From positions 3,252 through 67,251 of the forward strand of contig JBEHXV010000026.1 of assembly GCA_048498515.1 (NCBI GenBank): a stretch of 64,000 bases of DNA. The letters are read 5' to 3'. The notes under the pieces were generated by a model. The model was given only the letters and a program-made list of their open reading frames with translations. It ran no database searches and was not told the origin of the DNA. A program made the position numbers and the translations under genes. The DNA is from UBA4416 sp048498515 (GTDB lineage Bacteria; Bacteroidota; Bacteroidia; B-17B0; Aurantibacillaceae). Positions 18,468 to 26,576 of this stretch are shown here, one piece after another. Every line of letters begins with the position of its first letter. Position 1 is the first letter of the stretch.

Positions 18468-19412
18468 TTACATTGGCCTTGTGCCCAAGTGTTTAATGGT
18501 GGCATTATATTCCCTAATCAGTTCTTCCATGACTTCGGCTACAGATTGAATTTGGGTAATGCTGCCCGACACCTGGCCAATTTCCAGTTCGCCTTCCACC
18601 ATGTCGCCCTCAAACATACCTTTTTTGGCCCGGCCCCTACCCAATAGTTCTGCTAAAGCCTCGCTTGAAGCGCCGCTTTTTTCCAGGGCCTCTACTTTTT
18701 CGAAAAAGGCATTTTTAATGAGCCGTACCGGGGTGAGTTGTTTTAAAGATAACTGGGTGTCGCCTTCTTTGGCATTCACCACCGCGTTTTTAAAATTAAT
18801 GTGGGCCGAACTTTCATGCGTGGCTACAAAGCGGCTGCCAACCTGTACACCGTCGGCACCCAGGGCAAAAGCGGCGGCTATGGCAGCACCGGAGCCAATG
18901 CCACCGGCGGCAATTAAAGGAATAGTAATAGCTTTTCGAACCTGGGGGATTAGCACCAGGGTAGTGGTTTCCTCGCGGCCGTTATGGCCCCCCGCCTCAA
19001 ATCCTTCGGCTACAATGGCGTCTACGCCGGCTTCCTGGCACTTCAGGGCAAATTTAACATTTGATACCACGTGAACTACGGTAATGCCCTGTTCTTTTAA
19101 TTTGGCGGTCCAGGTTTTGGGGTTCCCGGCCGATGTAAAAACGATCTTAACGCCTTCTTCGATAATGATGTTAATATGCTCCTCAATATTGGGGTACAGC
19201 AGTGGAACATTAACCCCAAATGGTTTATCGGTAGCTTGTTTGCATTTGCGGATCTGCTCCCTTAAAATATCAGGGTACATCGAGCCTGAGCCTATTAATC
19301 CCAGTCCGCCGGCGTTCGATACGGCCGAGGCCAGTTCCCAGCCGCTGCACCAGATCATGCCTGCCTGAATAATGGGGTACTTTATGTTAAATAATTGATT
19401 TATAGCGCTCAT
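18468..19412 (-). CDS. Nitronate monooxygenase-family flavoprotein
   Basis: 314 residues. A TIM-barrel NMO/2-nitropropane dioxygenase: N-terminal IKYPIIQAGMIW, a glycine-rich FMN-contact segment (SNAGGLGLIGSGSM), the signature VAEGFEAGGHNGREETTT with the catalytic-region His, and the phosphate-binding loops IPLIAAGGIGSGAA and GADGVQVGSRF. Family members oxidise alkyl nitronates with FMN and oxygen; the same fold includes the enoyl-ACP reductase FabK, which cannot be excluded. Cytoplasmic. Its start lies 66 nt from the divergent DUF6089-like gene. Confidence 0.85.
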   Translation of the reverse strand: MSAINQLFNIKYPIIQAGMIWCSGWELASAVSNAGGLGLIGSGSMYPDILREQIRKCKQATDKPFGVNVPLLYPNIEEHINIIIEEGVKIVFTSAGNPKTWTAKLKEQGITVVHVVSNVKFALKCQEAGVDAIVAEGFEAGGHNGREETTTLVLIPQVRKAITIPLIAAGGIGSGAAIAAAFALGADGVQVGSRFVATHESSAHINFKNAVVNAKEGDTQLSLKQLTPVRLIKNAFFEKVEALEKSGASSEALAELLGRGRAKKGMFEGDMVEGELEIGQVSGSITQIQSVAEVMEELIREYNATIKHLGTRPM

Positions 19413-19423
19413 TGGTATTATTT

Positions 19424-19455
19424 TTGGTATAAAGTTAAAGATTTTATTATTTTTG
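19424..19455 (+). promoter_or_regulatory. Bacteroidota-type promoter
   Basis: TTG at 19424-19426 and TATTTTTG (TAnnTTTG) at 19448-19455 are 21 nt apart, matching the -33/-7 arrangement of the phylum. The ATG of the downstream gene is at 19479. Confidence 0.6.
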
Positions 19456-19478
19456 TATACTTTAATTGGTTTTCTACG

Positions 19479-20393
19479 ATGAAAAAACTTTATATTTTAC
19501 TTTCCATACTATGCTTCACTTCGGTTTCAAAGGCGCAATGGCTTTGGGATTATGGTGTTTCCGTAGGGGTATCGAACTACCTGGGGGATATTGGCGGAAA
19601 GGAAAAAACCCGTAGAGATTTCGTAGCCGATATGAAACTGGCCAAAACCCGCTGGAATGTAGGTGGTTTTGCCCGTTATAAAGTGCATCAGAAATTATCT
19701 TTAAAACTGGCTTTGGATTATTTAAGGATCGAGGGCGACGATAAACTGTCGAGCAACCCGGCCCGTAATGCCCGTAACCTTAATTTCAGGAACGATATGT
19801 TTGACCTTGCCCTTACAGGACAAGTATTTTTTTACGAAGACAATGATTTAGGAAATACCTACCGTTATAAGAACGGCTTCAGGGCTTATTTCTTTGGCGG
19901 GATCGGTGGTTTTTACAGCAACCCTAAAGCCAATTACAATGGGCAGTGGGTAAAACTTCGCCCTTTGCATACCGAAGGCGTAGCTTACAGTCCTATTGGT
20001 TTTAATATCCCGGTAGGTTTGGGCTTTTACTTTACCATTCATAAAAAACACCGCATTGGCTATGAGCTGAACTACCGCACTACTTTTACCGATTACCTGG
20101 ATGACATTAGCGGTAATTACCCTGAGGACCCAAGCGTATCGGGCGACCCTAACTTAACAAGAAGAATTGATGAACTAGGTGGACCGGCAGCTTTTGAAGA
20201 CAAAGGTTTATATGCCTCGCACAACTGGGGCGAAAAACGCGGCGATAAAACCCACAAGGATGCTTACATGACCATGAGCCTAAGCTACAGTTATGTTATC
20301 AGGGGTAAATCGAGCTTTTACCGCGGACGTTACGGACACTTCTTTAACCGCAGGGGCCGTGGCAAGATCCGTAAGATCAGGGCGAAGTTCTAA
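19479..20393 (+). CDS. DUF6089-like outer-membrane beta-barrel protein
   Basis: 304 residues. The ATG at 19479 is chosen because it opens a signal peptide (MKKLYILLSILCFTSVSKAQ); an earlier in-frame ATG would put 28 non-signal residues in front and overlaps the promoter. The mature start WLWDYGVSVGVSNYLGDIGG is typical of the DUF6089 family of Bacteroidota barrel proteins (from memory). Alternating strands follow with many aromatic and Gly residues. The C-terminal 25 residues are strongly basic (RGRYGHFFNRRGRGKIRKIR). Function unknown. It ends before a perfect terminator hairpin at 20415. Confidence 0.75.
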   Translation: MKKLYILLSILCFTSVSKAQWLWDYGVSVGVSNYLGDIGGKEKTRRDFVADMKLAKTRWNVGGFARYKVHQKLSLKLALDYLRIEGDDKLSSNPARNARNLNFRNDMFDLALTGQVFFYEDNDLGNTYRYKNGFRAYFFGGIGGFYSNPKANYNGQWVKLRPLHTEGVAYSPIGFNIPVGLGFYFTIHKKHRIGYELNYRTTFTDYLDDISGNYPEDPSVSGDPNLTRRIDELGGPAAFEDKGLYASHNWGEKRGDKTHKDAYMTMSLSYSYVIRGKSSFYRGRYGHFFNRRGRGKIRKIRAKF

Positions 20394-20414
20394 TGCAAAC
20401 AAAAAAGATAGTGA

Positions 20415-20447
20415 AACACCCGCTTTACACAGGCGGGTGTTTTTTTA
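20415..20447 (+). terminator. Rho-independent terminator
   Basis: Perfect 9-bp stem AACACCCGC / GCGGGTGTT with a 9-nt loop, followed by a T-run. It lies just after the DUF6089-like gene and next to the end of the convergent TPR gene. Confidence 0.88.
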
Positions 20448-20456
20448 TGGTTTAGT

Positions 20457-20983
20457 TTATTTGTTCTCAATACATTTTTTTAAATAACTATCAGCTAAGG
20501 TGTCCGCAGGTTGGCTTTTCTTATAAATAGTAAGCGTTTCTGTTGCGCCATGGTAATCTTTATTATTAAAAAGTGAAAAACACCATAATACAGGTAAACA
20601 GTAGAGTCTAAAACGGAAGGAATCGATCCCTGGTTTGCACGAATTGCCTTTGTCAAATAAGTTTCCGAAGTTTTATAATCCTTTAATTCATAGTAGGCAA
20701 AGCCAGTCTGATAAAGCTTATTAATTCGCACAGCTATTTGCTTCGGGTGTCCGTAATCCTGTTTGTTATTTTCAATAGTTTCGTTTAACCAATACCGGTA
20801 AACAGAGTCGTTTTTTGTTTGATAACACATGGCCATGTTAAAGGCAATAGTTGCTTTTCTGGAAAAACTGGTGTTCTTTTTATTAAATTCTTTTTTTGCT
20901 GCTTTTATAGATTTCTTACTGCAGTCTTGCGAATAAGTAATAATCGAAGCAGAAATAAAAAGACAGGTATAAAACCAATGCAT
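20457..20983 (-). pseudogene. TPR-like secreted protein gene with a 1-nt frameshift
   Basis: The reading frame begins at the ATG complementary to 20981-20983 with a signal peptide (MHWFYTCLFISASIITYSQ) and TPR-like helices (FAYYELKDYKTSETYLTKAI). As sequenced it stops at 20495 after a nonsensical basic tail. In the adjacent frame the TPR pattern continues smoothly (LFNNKDYHGATETLTIYKK) to a stop at 20457. Adding one base to the five-A run at 20576-20580 (five T on the coding strand) restores a 175-residue protein. So this is either a recent null mutation or a homopolymer sequencing error. A longer upstream start would add a 66-residue non-signal leader and is rejected. Confidence 0.7.
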
Positions 20984-21200
20984 GTTAGCTGTTAAGTTTA
21001 ACTCCATTAAAGGTAAAGAAAATTGAGTTAAGTGATAGACTAATAAAATGCCATTTAATAGTTTCTTAGATTTAACAATTAAAATACCAAAAGGGCGGTT
21101 TCCCGCCCTTTTATATGAAAGCCTTTTCATAGCTTTGATTAAGTGGTTCAACTGTGAGAAAGCCTTTTTTAATAAGGGCAAAATTGAGTATATTAGTTAT

Positions 21201-22157
21201 ATGAAAAAACATTTTATCATATCCTTTATTTTGCTCCTGGCTTTTAATTATATAATTAAAGCTCAAACAAACTTGGTGCCTAATCCTTCGTTTGAAGATA
21301 CTATTGCGAATCCATCTGGCGGTTTAATTGATGATGCTAATGGGTGGATAAATTGCAATCTTAGCCCCGATTATTATAATGCTGGTTTTAATAGTGATGG
21401 CTTGGGTTTTGGGGTACCTAATTGTTATTATACTGGCTACCAGAATGCCTTTGATGGAAATGCTTTTGCTGGTTTAGGAATAACAGCAGTACCTGAGCAA
21501 CCTGCCGAATTTATAGGCGTACAACTTACGCAACCTCTGGTTATAGGAACTAAATACTTTGTATCAGCCTATATTTCAAGAGCTGATGATTATCCTTGTG
21601 CGTCAAATAATTTTGGATTCAAATTTTTTAATTCACTTTATTTTCTAACCTCTTTCAATCCTCCACCAATAGATAATTACGCTCATGTAAACTCATCAGC
21701 TTTAATAACTGATAGTTTGAATTGGCAGCTAATAGGAGGCTCTTTTATTGCGGATTCTGCTTACCGATACCTTGTGATTGGAAATTTTTACAATCTTTCT
21801 CAAACAGACACATTAAATTGTTTCTCAAATCCTGATGCCTCCTACTATTATCTTGATGAGGTTTGTGTTTCTTCTGATTCACTGACTTGCCAGATTCCGA
21901 CAGCAATTCAGCAACTGTCGAAAAGAAAGAACGAGGTTTATGTTTATCCAAACCCAGCAAACGGAGAAATTTACCTTAAAAACTTACCTCACTCGGCTGA
22001 AGCGTATACCCTTTTTAATAGCCTCGGAGTTAACTGCGCAAATGGTAGATTTAATCCTAATCAAAACATTATTGATATTCATTCACTTTTAAATGGCGTG
22101 TATTTGCTAAGTATTGACCAAAGATATTTTTTTAAAGTCTTAATTAATAACCACTAA
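21201..22157 (+). CDS. T9SS-exported protein, first copy of a tandem pair
   Basis: 318 residues. The ATG at 21201 starts a signal peptide (MKKHFIISFILLLAFNYIIKAQ). The mature protein opens with NLVPNPSFEDT, a motif common at the start of Bacteroidota jelly-roll/carbohydrate-binding-like domains, followed by a beta-sandwich of about 200 residues. The last 75 residues are a T9SS type A sorting domain (VYVYPNPANGEIYLKNL, then SLLNGVYLLSID). It should be exported to the cell surface. It is a close paralogue of 22921-23859, with the same gene order following, so the region is a tandem duplication. Confidence 0.85.
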   Translation: MKKHFIISFILLLAFNYIIKAQTNLVPNPSFEDTIANPSGGLIDDANGWINCNLSPDYYNAGFNSDGLGFGVPNCYYTGYQNAFDGNAFAGLGITAVPEQPAEFIGVQLTQPLVIGTKYFVSAYISRADDYPCASNNFGFKFFNSLYFLTSFNPPPIDNYAHVNSSALITDSLNWQLIGGSFIADSAYRYLVIGNFYNLSQTDTLNCFSNPDASYYYLDEVCVSSDSLTCQIPTAIQQLSKRKNEVYVYPNPANGEIYLKNLPHSAEAYTLFNSLGVNCANGRFNPNQNIIDIHSLLNGVYLLSIDQRYFFKVLINNH

Positions 22158-22168
22158 ACACATAAAGC

Positions 22169-22804
22169 ATGAACATTAAAAAAAAACTACAAATGTGCGC
22201 TGTGATACTTATAGCGTTTTGTTGCCATTCAAACGGCTACTCACAAGCTACTCAAGCTGGCTTAGGAATTTTTGGACATACAGCAGGAGCTGGGGGTGTT
22301 CCAGTCAGATATGTTGGCTGGGATGCTACTGCCGCATCTAATGCAATACCGTTGAGTGTTGAACATAGAGGAACAAATAATATCAACTTCTTCACGGGTG
22401 CAACGCAAAGGATGACGATTTTAGGGACAGTAGCAGGAGCCACACAAGGATTCGTAGGAATTGGAACAAATTTTATTGCACCATTACATCTTTTTGATGT
22501 CCGTGATGGTGATATAAATGTGGGTTCAGGTACCGCAGGAAATATTGCTAATAGTAATGAGGCATATAGAATTGGAGGCAACAGGGTCCTTTGGCATAAT
22601 GGCATTACCACCAGCATATTTGTAGGTGTGGGAACGGGAAATGTGGGGCCTAATAATACTTTTGTTGGTAATTTAGCAGGTGCGGCAAGCACTGGTGTTG
22701 CCACCGCCAGGCGTAATACCTTTGTGGGGTCGAGAGCGGGAGAAAATTGTGATATAGGAGATGGTAATGTGTCGGTGGGAGACGAGGCGGGCCTTCCCTT
22801 TTAG
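22169..22804 (+). pseudogene. Truncated copy of the S74 tail-fibre-like T9SS protein
   Basis: 211 residues with a signal peptide (ending NGYSQ). It matches the N-terminal quarter of the intact protein encoded at 23870-26386, then ends abruptly after VSVGDEAGLPF, where the intact copy continues VSVGIEAGNKLSSGDFNTYV. It therefore lacks the beta-roll repeats, the S74 domain and the T9SS sorting domain, and would have no export route beyond the periplasm. DNA of 22441-22779 is nearly identical to 24133-24471 while the 5' parts are clearly diverged, which points to gene conversion before or after truncation. Classed as a degraded copy; expression cannot be judged. Confidence 0.75.
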
Positions 22805-22920
22805 TATAGTTACCAAAAAACGGTTTTAACAACAGCATCTATTTGCCTCTTTCAATTTTTATCATATCTTAGTATAAGAATACTTTGCTCTTCTCTGTTT
22901 GTTCCAATATCCTAACTAAA

Positions 22921-23859
22921 ATGAAAAAGAACCGAATTATAGCTTTTTTAATGGCATTTAATGTAATGGTTAATGCTCAAATTAATTTAGTTCCGAATCC
23001 TTCCTTTGAAGATACAGTATCAGCACCATTAGGAGGAGTAATTGAAGACGCTACGGGCTGGATAAATTGTGGCAATACGCCAGATTATTACAATGCTGGA
23101 TTTGATAGCGATGGTTTTGGCTTTGGTGTCCCTAACTGTTTTTTTACTGGCTACCAAAATGCTTTTCATGGAAACGCTTTTGCAGGTATAGGTCTTACGG
23201 CAATACCAGAACAACCAGCTGAGTTTATTAGCATTCAACTAAGCCAGCCTTTAACGATTGGAACAAAGTATTATGTTTCGGGATATATATCAAGAGCAGA
23301 TGACTATCGTTGTTCAACAAATAATTTTTGCTTTAGATTTTTCAATTCGATGTATTTCTCTGCTGGAAGCCCGCCACCCTTTGATAATATTGCCCATATA
23401 CGTTCAGCTACTATTAACTCTGATAGTTTGAACTGGAATTTTGTAGGTGGTTCTTTTATCGCAGATTCTGCTTATCAATACATAGTAATGGGAAATTTCT
23501 TTAACCTTTCCCAAACTGATACATTACATTGTACCGCATCTGACGCTTCTTACTATTACATTGATGCAATTTGTGTATCAAGCGATTCAGCAACTTGTAT
23601 GTTACCTACTTCAATTCAACAGTATTCAGTAAAGCAAACTGGACTATATGTTTATCCAAACCCTTCCAACAATTACATTCAGTTAAAAAACTTAACCGTT
23701 TCAACCTCCTACCTTTTAATTAATAGATTAGGGCAGGTTTGTATGTATGGCAAGCTAACGCCTAATGATTCTAAAATGGATGTTAGTTCTCTTGCCTCTG
23801 GATTGTATTTTCTCAAAACAGATATGTGTTCACTTAAAATTATTATTAATCACCCCTAA
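22921..23859 (+). CDS. T9SS-exported protein, second copy of a tandem pair
   Basis: 312 residues, ATG at 22921, signal peptide MKKNRIIAFLMAFNVMVNAQ. Domain layout and most residues follow the protein at 21201-22157: NLVPNPSFEDT opening, beta-sandwich with conserved Cys pairs, and a C-terminal T9SS type A sorting domain (LYVYPNPSNNYIQLKNL, then SLASGLYFLKTD). The S74 tail-fibre-like gene follows 10 nt after its stop, repeating the order seen in the first copy, so the two products may work together on the cell surface (inference). Confidence 0.85.
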   Translation: MKKNRIIAFLMAFNVMVNAQINLVPNPSFEDTVSAPLGGVIEDATGWINCGNTPDYYNAGFDSDGFGFGVPNCFFTGYQNAFHGNAFAGIGLTAIPEQPAEFISIQLSQPLTIGTKYYVSGYISRADDYRCSTNNFCFRFFNSMYFSAGSPPPFDNIAHIRSATINSDSLNWNFVGGSFIADSAYQYIVMGNFFNLSQTDTLHCTASDASYYYIDAICVSSDSATCMLPTSIQQYSVKQTGLYVYPNPSNNYIQLKNLTVSTSYLLINRLGQVCMYGKLTPNDSKMDVSSLASGLYFLKTDMCSLKIIINHP

Positions 23860-23869
23860 ACTCAAGCCC

Positions 23870-26386
23870 ATGAAACCATTCAAAAGAATTATGCTCTTAT
23901 GCTTCGCTGTTTGCTGCAATTCAATTATTAATGCCCAATCAACCCAAACAGGACTTGGTTTTCTGGGACATACCGCTGGTGCTGGTGGTGTACCTGTGAG
24001 ATATGTCGGATGGGATGCGAGTATTCCTTCCAACACCATTCCGCTAAGCATAGAACACCGAGGCACAAATAATATCATTTTTCAAACGGGAGGCGTTCAA
24101 AGGATGACCATTTTAGGAACTGCATCGGGAGCCACACAAGGGTTTGTAGGAATTGGAACAAATTTTATTGCACCATTACATCTTATTGATGTCCGTGATG
24201 GTGATATAAATGTGGGTTCAGGTACCGCAGGAAATATTGCTAATAGTAATGAGGCATATAGAATTGGAGGCAACAGGGTTCTTTGGCATAATGGCATTAC
24301 CACCAGCATATTTGTGGGCGTGGGAACGGGAAATGTGGGGCCTAACAATACCTTTGTTGGCAATTTTGCAGGTGCAGCAAGCACTGGTGTTGCCACCGCC
24401 AGGCGTAATACCTTTGTGGGGTCGAGAGCGGGAGAAAATTGTGATATAGGAGATGGTAACGTGTCGGTGGGAATAGAGGCTGGAAATAAGTTATCGAGTG
24501 GTGATTTTAATACTTATGTGGGCGCCAATGCAGCAACCAATACTGCAAGTGGAGACCGGAATGTGGCTATCGGGCATAATGCCATGCAAAATGCTGCCAG
24601 CTCAAACTTAAATACGGTACTGGGCGATAGGGCTTATCTTACACCTAATACGATTGGAACTAACAATGTGGTATTAGGGAGTGAAGCAAACTCAAGTCAA
24701 AGAATAGGGAGCAATAACATCGTGATAGGTGGTAGGGCAAATTTTGGAGGACTGCAAGCGCAGCTTGCAGATGATAATATCATTATAGGTACCAACGCAG
24801 GCGCAGCTATAGCTGGTTTAAATGGTGCAGTAGCTATTGGTACCGGAGCTACAGTTCGGGGAAATAACCGAATGATACTTGGGAATAATATAAATGTAGG
24901 GATTGGCTTGGGTAATGATAATGTATTCAACGGCCCGCGCAACAGGCTGGAAATTAACACAGGCCCTCAAAGCAGTGACCCTTCTCTGGCAGCCTCAGGG
25001 CTTATGTTTAGGGACTTGACATCCGTATCACCGGTTACAACTAACCCTGGACCAGGCGTACTGGCAGTTGATATTAATGGTAATGTAATTTATGTACCTG
25101 GAAATAATAGCCCTGCAATAGGCAACAACTGCGGAGCAACTCCCCAAAACCCTTTAACGGCCAATTTTGAGATCCCAATGAATGGATTTAATTATACATT
25201 CAGTGATCCGGCGTCTTTAAATTACGGACAAAATACAGTCAGGGTTGGTGCAGCGTGCAATAATCCGCCATTCACAGCAAAATTTGAAGTGTTCAGGCTT
25301 CCTACAACATTTCCTTCGGGGGTAACTTCCTTAATTGGTATAGGAAGTTTAAACCGTGACAAATATTCGTCGCCATCGCCAGGCAACAATGCTTATGCCG
25401 GATATTATGTGTGCAGTGGAGGGAATGCAGCGTCACCTTCAAATTATGCCAATTATGGTATTGCCGGCTATGGACTAAATGCGCGGATTAATTACGGTGG
25501 TTATTTTGAAGCCATAACGCCATTTACACTAAACTATGGCGTATATGCCAAAGCTATTCAGGATGGTTCCTCTTATGCCGGTTATTTTGAAGGAGATGTA
25601 TTTATCAATGGAATTGGATCCGGCACGGGTGGTGTATTTGCACCTTCCGATTCAAGGCTTAAAACCAATATTGATACGATCTCCAATGCCCTGGCAATTA
25701 TTAACCAGATGAAGCCGCGTGAATTTTATTATGATACAGCCAATGTTTACGGCATAAATTTTAACAATAAAAAACAATATGGTTTTATTGCGCAGGATCT
25801 GGAACCTATTTTGCCGGAGTTAATTGGCTATACTACAAAACCACAGGTGCTTGATACATTGGGAAATCTTGTAACGGATTCATTGAAGTATAAAACAGTA
25901 AATTATACGGCTATTATTGGGTTATTAACCAAAGCCATACAGGAACAACAGGTTAAAATTGATAGCTTAACCCAAAGTGCCAATACCAAAGACAGTATCC
26001 AGGATGCCCGTTTAACAGCTTTGGAAAATGCCATAGCGCAATGCTGCTCCAATAATAATGCACGAACAAATAATAGTTCAGGTCAAGCAGTTGGCAACCA
26101 ATTAAATGTGGAACTGAGCGATAAGGATGCCATTGTGTTGAACCAAAACGTACCAAACCCTTTTGCCGAACAAACCACCATTATCTATAACATACCACAA
26201 AGTGTGGGCAAAGCGCAATTGTTGTTTTACAACAGCAATGGGCAGCTCATACAAAGTGTCGATATTAAAACACGGGGCAAAGGCAAAGTAAATGTGTTTG
26301 CTTCCGATCTGTCGAGCGGCTTGTATCATTATACTTTGGTAGCCGATGGTAAAGTGGTGGATAGTAAGAAAATGGTAAGGGAGTAG
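23870..26386 (+). CDS. Tail-fibre-like surface protein: YadA-like repeats, S74 chaperone, T9SS tail
   Basis: 838 residues. The ATG at 23870 starts a signal peptide (MKPFKRIMLLCFAVCCNSIINAQ). Residues about 180-350 contain short repeats with the spacing 'N-(T/V)-V-(L/I)-G' (GDRNVAIGHNAM, GTNNVVLGSEAN, GSNNIVIGGRAN), typical of a left-handed beta-roll as in trimeric YadA heads. At 591-700 is an S74 intramolecular chaperone (Ser593 in PSDSRLKTNI, then QYGFIAQDLEPILPELI). A coiled-coil stretch (about 700-745) follows. The last 90 residues are a T9SS type A sorting domain (LNQNVPNPFAEQTTIIYNI, then SSGLYHYTLV). In phage tailspikes S74 trimerises the fibre and cuts itself just before this Ser. Confidence 0.85.
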   Translation: MKPFKRIMLLCFAVCCNSIINAQSTQTGLGFLGHTAGAGGVPVRYVGWDASIPSNTIPLSIEHRGTNNIIFQTGGVQRMTILGTASGATQGFVGIGTNFIAPLHLIDVRDGDINVGSGTAGNIANSNEAYRIGGNRVLWHNGITTSIFVGVGTGNVGPNNTFVGNFAGAASTGVATARRNTFVGSRAGENCDIGDGNVSVGIEAGNKLSSGDFNTYVGANAATNTASGDRNVAIGHNAMQNAASSNLNTVLGDRAYLTPNTIGTNNVVLGSEANSSQRIGSNNIVIGGRANFGGLQAQLADDNIIIGTNAGAAIAGLNGAVAIGTGATVRGNNRMILGNNINVGIGLGNDNVFNGPRNRLEINTGPQSSDPSLAASGLMFRDLTSVSPVTTNPGPGVLAVDINGNVIYVPGNNSPAIGNNCGATPQNPLTANFEIPMNGFNYTFSDPASLNYGQNTVRVGAACNNPPFTAKFEVFRLPTTFPSGVTSLIGIGSLNRDKYSSPSPGNNAYAGYYVCSGGNAASPSNYANYGIAGYGLNARINYGGYFEAITPFTLNYGVYAKAIQDGSSYAGYFEGDVFINGIGSGTGGVFAPSDSRLKTNIDTISNALAIINQMKPREFYYDTANVYGINFNNKKQYGFIAQDLEPILPELIGYTTKPQVLDTLGNLVTDSLKYKTVNYTAIIGLLTKAIQEQQVKIDSLTQSANTKDSIQDARLTALENAIAQCCSNNNARTNNSSGQAVGNQLNVELSDKDAIVLNQNVPNPFAEQTTIIYNIPQSVGKAQLLFYNSNGQLIQSVDIKTRGKGKVNVFASDLSSGLYHYTLVADGKVVDSKKMVRE

Positions 26387-26486
26387 TCAGTTGGCAGTTT
26401 TTTTAGCTGGCAGGAGGCAGTTGTTAGAACAAGTTGAAAGGTTTTAATAAGTAGAGAGCTGTTGGCAGTGTACAGGCATAAAAAAT

Positions 26487-26565
26487 ATGATTACGAAACA
26501 ATGACGAATATACGAATCAGCCAATACAAAGGGCTATTCGTATATTCGTATCAATTCGTAATCAT
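26487..26565. repeat. Nested long hairpin between convergent genes
   Basis: Outer arms ATGATTACGAA / TTCGTAATCAT (26487-26497 and 26555-26565), inner perfect 14-bp arms (26504-26517 and 26536-26549) and a 4-bp AGCC/GGCT tip form one hairpin of 79 nt. It separates the convergent ends at 26386 (+) and 26577 (-). It may terminate both transcripts, but there is no T-run and its size is unlike the other terminators here. Confidence 0.6.
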
Positions 26566-26576
26566 TTACCTGTTTT

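Noticed and set aside
22252..22704. Long antisense reading frame (also 24097-24396)
   Set aside because: It mirrors the repeated coding sequence of the tail-fibre-like genes on the opposite strand and has no signal, domain or start context.
23765..23869. Earlier start of the tail-fibre-like gene
   Set aside because: It overlaps the preceding sorting domain in another frame; the ATG at 23870 gives a clean signal peptide.
21201..26386. Insertion-sequence-driven duplication
   Set aside because: No transposase remnant or terminal repeats bound the duplicated unit.
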